Assembly: GCF_014193695.1 (NCBI RefSeq)
Contig: NZ_JACHZR010000010.1
Coordinates: 1-64,000 of the forward strand
DNA: 64,000 nt
DNA from: Rhizobium sp. BK316
GTDB taxonomy: Bacteria; Pseudomonadota; Alphaproteobacteria; Rhizobiales; Rhizobiaceae
Direction: 5' to 3'
The position numbers and the translations under genes are program-made. The notes beneath the pieces were generated by a model. The model was not told the origin of the DNA and did not search any database. It saw nothing but the letters and a program-made list of their open reading frames with translations. This document shows positions 59,611-64,000 of this stretch, piece after piece (positions within the stretch are counted from its first letter, which is position 1; the number at the start of each line of letters is the position of its first letter).

Positions 59611-60467
59611 CAGTGTTTTTCCATATCCGCTATTATCAGAGCCCGCAGCGTTTCATCGACGACGGGCCGTTTGCCGAACCATTTTTCAAATCCCGGCACG
59701 GCCTGATGCAATAGCATGCCAAGGCCATCGACAATGGCGAAACCTTGCTCCTCCGCCTGAGCGAGGATCGGCGTTTTCAGCGGCACATAGACAATGTCGG
59801 TAACGACAGCATCCGGGGCCAGCGGCGAAAAGTCGATCACCGGTGCCGCATCCCCATCCATCCCAAGAGACGTAGTGTTGATGAATAGTCCGGCCCCTTT
59901 CATCACTTCGCCGATAGCCGCCATCGGATGGGCATGGACCTTCGGGCCGAAGCGGTCGGCCAGTTCCCGCGCCCGCTCGACCGTGCGATTGACGACGTGG
60001 ATTTCGCTGAAACCTCGGTCACGGACGGCCTGGATGACCGCTCGGCTCGCACCGCCGGCGCCAAAGATCACGACCCTATCGTGCCGGTCCCAGCCGGGAT
60101 GGCGTTCATCGAGATTAGCAGTGAAGCCGCGGCCATCCGTGTTGGTGGCGACAAGTTTTCCGTCCTCCAGCCACAGCGTATTCGAGGCGCCGAGTTCTTC
60201 CGAGAGTTCATCGGGCTCATCGGCCAATTTGAAGGCCAATTCCTTGTGAGGGATTGTGACGTTGCCGCCGATGAAACCAGCGCTACCGTCTCGCAGGGAG
60301 GCGATAAAATTCGCAAAGGCTTCCGGGGCGACCTCATGGGCGCGGTAACTGCCGGGCAGATTGAGCGCCTTTAGCCAGTGACCGTGGATCAGCGGTGAGC
60401 GCGAGTGCCTGACTGGAAAGCCCGTGACAAACGCTTTCGGCCCTAGTGTTTCACGTGAATCATCCAT
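59610..60467 (-). CDS. aroE: Shikimate dehydrogenase (NADP+)
   Basis: 285 residues. It reduces 3-dehydroshikimate in aromatic amino-acid synthesis. Shikimate-binding GFPVRHSRSPLIHGHWL and GGNVTIPHKELA (catalytic Lys) are clear, with NTDGRGF and the Rossmann loop VIFGAGGASRAV. The ATG at 60467 is chosen because the 49 preceding in-frame codons belong to the overlapping maf end. The first codons coincide with a parS match. Confidence 0.96.
   Translation of the reverse strand: MDDSRETLGPKAFVTGFPVRHSRSPLIHGHWLKALNLPGSYRAHEVAPEAFANFIASLRDGSAGFIGGNVTIPHKELAFKLADEPDELSEELGASNTLWLEDGKLVATNTDGRGFTANLDERHPGWDRHDRVVIFGAGGASRAVIQAVRDRGFSEIHVVNRTVERARELADRFGPKVHAHPMAAIGEVMKGAGLFINTTSLGMDGDAAPVIDFSPLAPDAVVTDIVYVPLKTPILAQAEEQGFAIVDGLGMLLHQAVPGFEKWFGKRPVVDETLRALIIADMEKH
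60447..60462. other. parS: parS site (ParB/Spo0J-binding), origin-proximal
   Basis: TGTTTCACGTGAATCA matches the 16-bp chromosomal parS consensus TGTTTCACGTGAAACA at 15 of 16 positions. It lies across the end of maf and the first codons of aroE, about 1.5 kb from the putative oriC. Chromosomal parS sites near the origin nucleate ParB and direct segregation. The site is seen in sequence; its use is inferred. Confidence 0.8.
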
Positions 60468-61059
60468 CGATCGCTTCCAGTTCCCGGAGTTTTGCAAGGA
60501 GCGGTAACATCGGTAGGCCAAGGATCGTGAAATAGTCGCCGTCGATTTTCTCGAATAGCTGGATCCCCTCCCCCTCCAATTGATAGGCCCCGACACTCGC
60601 CAGTGCCTTTGCACCGACGCGTTCCAGATGACGCGCGATGAAATCGTCCGTCAGCGGTCGCATCGTCAGTTCGGCGTGCGCGACGTGCCGCCACAAGACT
60701 TCACCGTTTCTGACAATGGCGATCGCGCTGTTCAGGCGATGTGTCTTGCCTGCAAGCACACGCAGATGATTGGCAGCATCGGTCATATCTTCCGGTTTGT
60801 GAAAAACCTGAGAGCCGAGTGACATCGTCTGGTCCGAGCCGATGATCAGCGCGGCGCTGAAGCGCCGGCTGACATATTCCGCTTTTGCCTCCGCCAGAAC
60901 GAGCGCTACTTCATCCGGCGTCGCCCCGGATTTTTCCAACGGCGCTTCTATTGCCCGCTCGTCGATCTGAGCAGCATGCGCTTCGAAAGCGAGGCCGGCA
61001 TTTTCCATCAGCATGCGGCGGAACGGGCTCGACGATGCAAGAACGAGCTTCGGTGTCAT
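60460..61059 (-). CDS. maf: Maf/YceF-like nucleoside triphosphate pyrophosphatase
   Basis: 199 residues. LVLASSSPFRRMLMENAGL is the N-terminal SSSxxR motif of Maf house-cleaning enzymes. IIGSDQTMSLGSQVFHKPE has the G-S-D-Q form seen in the YceF subfamily (m7GTP-preferring) rather than the G-A-D-T form of canonical Maf, and GAYQLEGEGIQLFEKIDGDYFTILGLPMLPLL agrees. The start is ATG at 61059. It overlaps aroE by 8 bp. In alphaproteobacteria this gene regularly lies next to the origin. Confidence 0.92.
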   Translation of the reverse strand: MTPKLVLASSSPFRRMLMENAGLAFEAHAAQIDERAIEAPLEKSGATPDEVALVLAEAKAEYVSRRFSAALIIGSDQTMSLGSQVFHKPEDMTDAANHLRVLAGKTHRLNSAIAIVRNGEVLWRHVAHAELTMRPLTDDFIARHLERVGAKALASVGAYQLEGEGIQLFEKIDGDYFTILGLPMLPLLAKLRELEAIDG

Positions 61060-61093
61060 CCAGGTCCTCGACAACAATTCAGTTGTTCAGCGC

Positions 61094-61915
61094 TTAACGC
61101 AGCTTCGGCCGCAGGGCAACGATGGCCGCCGCCGTTTCCTCGATCGAGCGCCGCGTCACATCGATCATCGGCCAATTATGCCGGGCACAGAGGGAGCGTG
61201 CATATTTCAGCTCCTCCGAGATTGCCGCCCGGTCGGTATAATGCTCACGGTCGAAACCGGGTGTCGTTCCGAGCAGGCGATTTTCCCGAACTTGGGAAAT
61301 CCGGTCGGTGGTGGCGATGAGGCAGACGATCAGGGGTCTGGTTGCAGTCAGCAGACCCTCGGGCAAAGGCACGCCATAAACGATCGGTATGTTCGCCGTC
61401 TTGATGCCACGGTTTGCAAGATAGATGCTGGTTGGCGTTTTTGACGTGCGGCTGATCCCGACGATGACGACATCGGCCTCATTATAGTCTTCATGCATCT
61501 GACCGTCATCGTGATCCATGGTGAAGTTCAGGGCCTCGATACGCGCAAAGTATCCAGCGTTCATGACATGCTGGGCGCCGACGCGGCGCCTTGACGGCGC
61601 ACCGAGATAGATCTGGAACGCACCGATGACCGGCTCCAGGACATTGACGGATGCCACACCCATTTCCGCGCAGCGCTCATCGATGAGGCTTGCGAGTTCG
61701 CGGTCGACGATCGTGTAGAGCACGATGCCGGGTTCATTGTCGATCGCCTGGAGAACCGGCATCAATTGCTTGCGGTTGCGGATCAGCGGATAGACATGCT
61801 CGATTGGCTGGGCGGACTTGAATTGCGCTGATGCAGCCCGGCCAGCCGAGATCAGAGTCTCCCCGGTGGAGTCAGAAATCAGATGCAGATGGAAGAAGTT
61901 GGTTCTGTTCTCCAC
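61094..61915 (-). CDS. Pyruvate, phosphate dikinase / PEP synthase regulatory protein (PPSR, DUF299)
   Basis: 273 residues, a bifunctional kinase-pyrophosphorylase that inactivates and reactivates a PEP-forming dikinase by threonine phosphorylation. The N-terminus HLHLISDSTGETLISAGRAASAQF and the P-loop-like GISRTSKTPTSIYLANRGIKTANIPIV are diagnostic. The start is GTG at 61915. Which dikinase it targets (PPDK or PEP synthase) is not visible here. It flanks the origin on the left and is oriented away from it. Confidence 0.94.
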   Translation of the reverse strand: MENRTNFFHLHLISDSTGETLISAGRAASAQFKSAQPIEHVYPLIRNRKQLMPVLQAIDNEPGIVLYTIVDRELASLIDERCAEMGVASVNVLEPVIGAFQIYLGAPSRRRVGAQHVMNAGYFARIEALNFTMDHDDGQMHEDYNEADVVIVGISRTSKTPTSIYLANRGIKTANIPIVYGVPLPEGLLTATRPLIVCLIATTDRISQVRENRLLGTTPGFDREHYTDRAAISEELKYARSLCARHNWPMIDVTRRSIEETAAAIVALRPKLR

Positions 61916-62316
61916 GCTATTTTCCGCTGCCTGTTGAAAAGACTGGATAGCGAAGAGCTAATGGGCGGGCCGGGATCGAGGCAAGGGAAAACATGTCCCC
62001 TTTTCCACATTCCGGATTTGGCGATGTCATATTGCATCAGCTTGTGGATGATGGGGACTTTAACCAAAGGTCCCGTCGGGATTCACAGCTTATCCACAGC
62101 AAGGGTTTCAAATGACATCTAGTGAAACCTCTGGAATCGCTGTCTGATTCGAATTTTCCCTGGTTTTGGGAATCAAACGGCGTTTTCTGTGCGGGCTATT
62201 CGTGTCCGCCGTGACAAATAGCGCTGTCCGTGGATGGATTTTAATCCTTGATAGACACCGACTCTAAGAAATAGAAACCTTTTAAATATCTTTGGATTTT
62301 TATAGGGAAGAAGCGC
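61916..62316. other. oriC: Putative chromosomal origin of replication (oriC)
   Basis: This 401-bp gap next to hemE has no gene. It holds a perfect DnaA box TTATCCACA (62090-62098) and two one-mismatch boxes, TTTTCCACA (62001-62009) and the reverse-strand TCATCCACA (62043-62051). Five GANTC methylation sites fall within 62080-62264 (62080, 62134, 62146, 62170 and 62260). An A+T-rich stretch (62265-62304) lies beside hemE as a candidate unwinding element, with TTAA half-sites for CtrA at 62060, 62241 and 62282. Flanking genes point outward. The hemE-adjacent position matches known alphaproteobacterial origins. Confidence 0.85.
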
Positions 62317-63354
62317 TTGAGCGAAATGCGCCGGAAAATCATGCGGGTTCTCGACGGTGAAACGCTGACCCCACCTCCTCTCTGGCTGATGAGACAGGCA
62401 GGCCGGTATCTGCCGGAATACAGAGAAACACGCGCCAAGGCAGGAAGTTTCCTCGATCTCTGTTATTCGCCGGACTATGCCGTAGAGGTTACGCTCCAGC
62501 CGATACGGCGCTACGGCTTTGATGCTGCCATCCTGTTTTCAGACATCCTGGTCATTCCTGATGCGATGAAGCGCAATGTGCGTTTCACCGAGGGACATGG
62601 TCCGGAAATGGATCCGATCGATGAGAGGGGTATTGCCGGCCTGGATGGAGAGAATGTCGTCGGTTACCTGCAGCCGGTGCTGGAGACGGTGAGGCGTCTG
62701 AGGAAAGAGCTTCCTTTGGAGACGACGCTTCTCGGTTTCTGCGGAGCGCCGTGGACGGTGGCTACCTATATGATTGCCGGTCACGGCACGCCGGACCAGG
62801 CGCCTGCCCGTCTCTTTGCCTACAGGCATCCGCGTGCTTTCGAGCATTTGCTGATGCTGCTTGCCGATGTTTCGGCCGACTATCTCGTGGCGCAGATCGA
62901 TGCGGGCGCTGATGCGGTGCAGATCTTCGATTCTTGGGCCGGTGTTCTCGGAGAGAGAGAATTCGAGGCTTTTGCTATTCGACCCGTTGCTCGCATGATT
63001 GCTTCCATCAAGGCGCGGCGGCCGCAGGCGCGGATCATCGCCTTTGCCAAGGGTGCGGGCTACATGCTGAAGACCTATCGGCAAAAGACAGGCGCTGATG
63101 CGATCGGGCTCGACTGGTCCGTCCCGCTCGCTTTTGCGGCCGAGCTGCAGAAGGACGGACCGGTGCAGGGCAATCTCGATCCGATGCGGGTTGTGGCTGG
63201 CGGTCGTTCGTTGGAGGAAGGTATCGACGACATTCTTCAGGTGCTTGGAAATGGACCGCTGATCTTCAATCTCGGTCATGGCATCACACCGCAGGCAGAT
63301 CCGGAGAATGTACGCCTGCTCGTCGAGCGTGTGCGTGGCGCGGGGGCCGCGTGA
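62317..63354 (+). CDS. hemE: Uroporphyrinogen decarboxylase
   Basis: 345 residues. It removes four carboxyl groups from uroporphyrinogen III in haem synthesis. N-terminal PLWLMRQAGRYLPEYRETR is the substrate-binding signature, with FSDILVIPDAM and GFCGAPWTVATYMI further on. The TTG at 62317 has GGGAAG about 6 bases upstream; an ATG at 62326 lacks a good ribosome-binding site. Its promoter probably overlaps the origin, as in Caulobacter. Confidence 0.96.
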   Translation: MSEMRRKIMRVLDGETLTPPPLWLMRQAGRYLPEYRETRAKAGSFLDLCYSPDYAVEVTLQPIRRYGFDAAILFSDILVIPDAMKRNVRFTEGHGPEMDPIDERGIAGLDGENVVGYLQPVLETVRRLRKELPLETTLLGFCGAPWTVATYMIAGHGTPDQAPARLFAYRHPRAFEHLLMLLADVSADYLVAQIDAGADAVQIFDSWAGVLGEREFEAFAIRPVARMIASIKARRPQARIIAFAKGAGYMLKTYRQKTGADAIGLDWSVPLAFAAELQKDGPVQGNLDPMRVVAGGRSLEEGIDDILQVLGNGPLIFNLGHGITPQADPENVRLLVERVRGAGAA

Positions 63355-63890
63355 TGGAAAAGCAGACGGATCAAAAGCCGGGTGCCTATGCCCGCCGCCG
63401 GGCGCATTTTGCGCTGATCTTCTTTGCTCTTCTGGCCGTCGGGCTCTTCGTCTGGAACCCCGACAATCTCTATCTCTGGATCAAGGCCCTCCACATCATC
63501 GCGGTGATCTCGTGGATGGCCGGGCTTTTCTACATGCCCCGGCTTTTCATCTACCATACGGATGCGGAACCCGGCTCTATTCAGTCCGAGACCTTCAAGG
63601 TGATGGAGCGCCGGCTGCTCAGGATCATCATGAACCCGGCCATGATGCTGACCTGGGTCCTCGGTCTTTATCTCGCCTGGTCGGTCTATGATTTTCAGGG
63701 GGGCTGGCTGCACGCAAAGATCGGGTTGGTTGTCCTTCTGACCATTGTCCATGTCTTTTTCAGCAGGGCTGTGCGGGCCTTCGAACGGGATGAGAACCGT
63801 CGCTCGGCCCGTTACTGGCGCTTCATGAATGAGGCGCCGACGGTGTTGATGATCCTCATCGTGATCCTTGTCGTGGTGAAGCCTTTTTGA
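63354..63890 (+). CDS. hemJ: Protoporphyrinogen oxidase HemJ
   Basis: 178 residues, an integral membrane protein with four predicted helices (about residues 19-38, 42-60, 90-110 and 118-138, plus a hydrophobic C-terminus). WIKALHIIAVISWMAGLFYMPRLFIYH carries the conserved His and Arg/Tyr residues thought to bind haem. It performs the penultimate step of haem synthesis in bacteria lacking HemG and HemY. Its ATG overlaps the hemE TGA (TGATG), so translation is coupled. Confidence 0.94.
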   Translation: MEKQTDQKPGAYARRRAHFALIFFALLAVGLFVWNPDNLYLWIKALHIIAVISWMAGLFYMPRLFIYHTDAEPGSIQSETFKVMERRLLRIIMNPAMMLTWVLGLYLAWSVYDFQGGWLHAKIGLVVLLTIVHVFFSRAVRAFERDENRRSARYWRFMNEAPTVLMILIVILVVVKPF

Positions 63891-64000
63891 TGCCAGGGGC
63901 GGTGCGGGTTAAATTTCAGTCATTTTAAGCAGCCCTCTTGCGGGCCGGGTTCCGACTCGCTATTTTCCGCCCATCTCATCTTCGTGGCATGTGTGTAGAG
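63891..64000 (+). other. Intergenic tail after hemJ
   Basis: 110 bp with no recognisable gene. In related genomes rho follows hemJ, so this may be the start of the rho leader, but nothing in the sequence here proves it. A short GCCC...GGGC pair near 63933-63945 lacks a T-tract. Confidence 0.3.

Noticed and set aside
1..64000. CRISPR arrays, insertion sequences, prophage or toxin-antitoxin modules
   Set aside because: No spaced direct repeats, transposase, integrase or paired small toxin-antitoxin genes were visible; gene content and composition are uniformly chromosomal.

Overview
The window looks like a contiguous piece of the main chromosome of a Rhizobiaceae bacterium, most likely genus Rhizobium. 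This rests on the roughly 60% G+C coding sequence, the alphaproteobacterial gene families (ActS/ActR, ChvI/ChvG, short HprK, DivL, MmcB, TimA-like, DUF2852, DUF1402) and the gene order. I cannot name a species. Coding density is very high. I see no tRNA, rRNA, insertion sequence, prophage, CRISPR array or clear pseudogene.

Layout, left to right. 0-7 kb: an unidentified C-terminal fragment, an ornithine-cyclodeaminase family enzyme, the helicase HrpB, the redox two-component pair ActS/ActR, the repair nuclease MmcB and a lipoprotein L,D-transpeptidase. 7-12 kb (minus strand): malate synthase G, a cytochrome P450 and a secreted DUF1402 protein. 12-14.5 kb (minus): hslV - AAC(6')-like acetyltransferase - hslU, joined by 4-bp overlaps. 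14.6-20 kb (plus): a histidine operon hisB-DUF2628-hisH-two unknown genes-hisA-hisF-hisE-coaA. 20-23 kb (minus): alkB, arfB, pckA. 23-28.7 kb (plus): chvI-chvG-hprK-EIIA-HPr-ahcY, linking the envelope/acid-sensing ChvG/ChvI system to the regulatory PTS. 28.9-40.9 kb (plus): divL, a tsaE-amgK fusion, murU, addB, addA and trxA. 40.9-49.8 kb (minus): trpF-trpB-trpA-accD-folC, a YgjP-like metallohydrolase, DUF2852, PHA depolymerase and a fumarylacetoacetate-hydrolase family enzyme. 49.9-51.6 kb: a divergent glutathionyl-hydroquinone reductase/nitroreductase pair. 51.7-57.0 kb (minus): gyrB and a timA-mltA-smr-xre cluster. 57.1-58.2 kb (plus): fxsA, secB. 58.3-61.9 kb (minus): ppsR-maf-aroE-coaE-dnaQ. 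62.3-63.9 kb (plus): hemE-hemJ.

The most important non-coding element is the 401-bp gap at 61916-62316 between the PPDK regulator and hemE. It has the properties of the chromosomal origin: a perfect DnaA box, two near-perfect ones, five GANTC methylation sites, an A+T-rich stretch and a switch in gene orientation. About 1.5 kb away, in the maf/aroE overlap, is a 16-bp ParB-binding parS match (15/16), and a weaker match lies at 21262-21277. The window is therefore probably the origin-proximal segregation domain. It also carries cell-cycle regulator DivL, gyrB, dnaQ and addAB.

I found no wholly new multi-gene defence or mobile system. Less expected points are: a 16-codon upstream ORF abutting chvG; nested inverted repeats between the quinone-reductase and nitroreductase genes; an acetyltransferase embedded in hslVU; an AccD without its zinc-ribbon cysteines; a TGC-N3-GCA dyad in front of phaZ; two uncharacterised coupled genes inside the his operon; and hairpins placed at the ribosome-binding sites of fxsA and actR.
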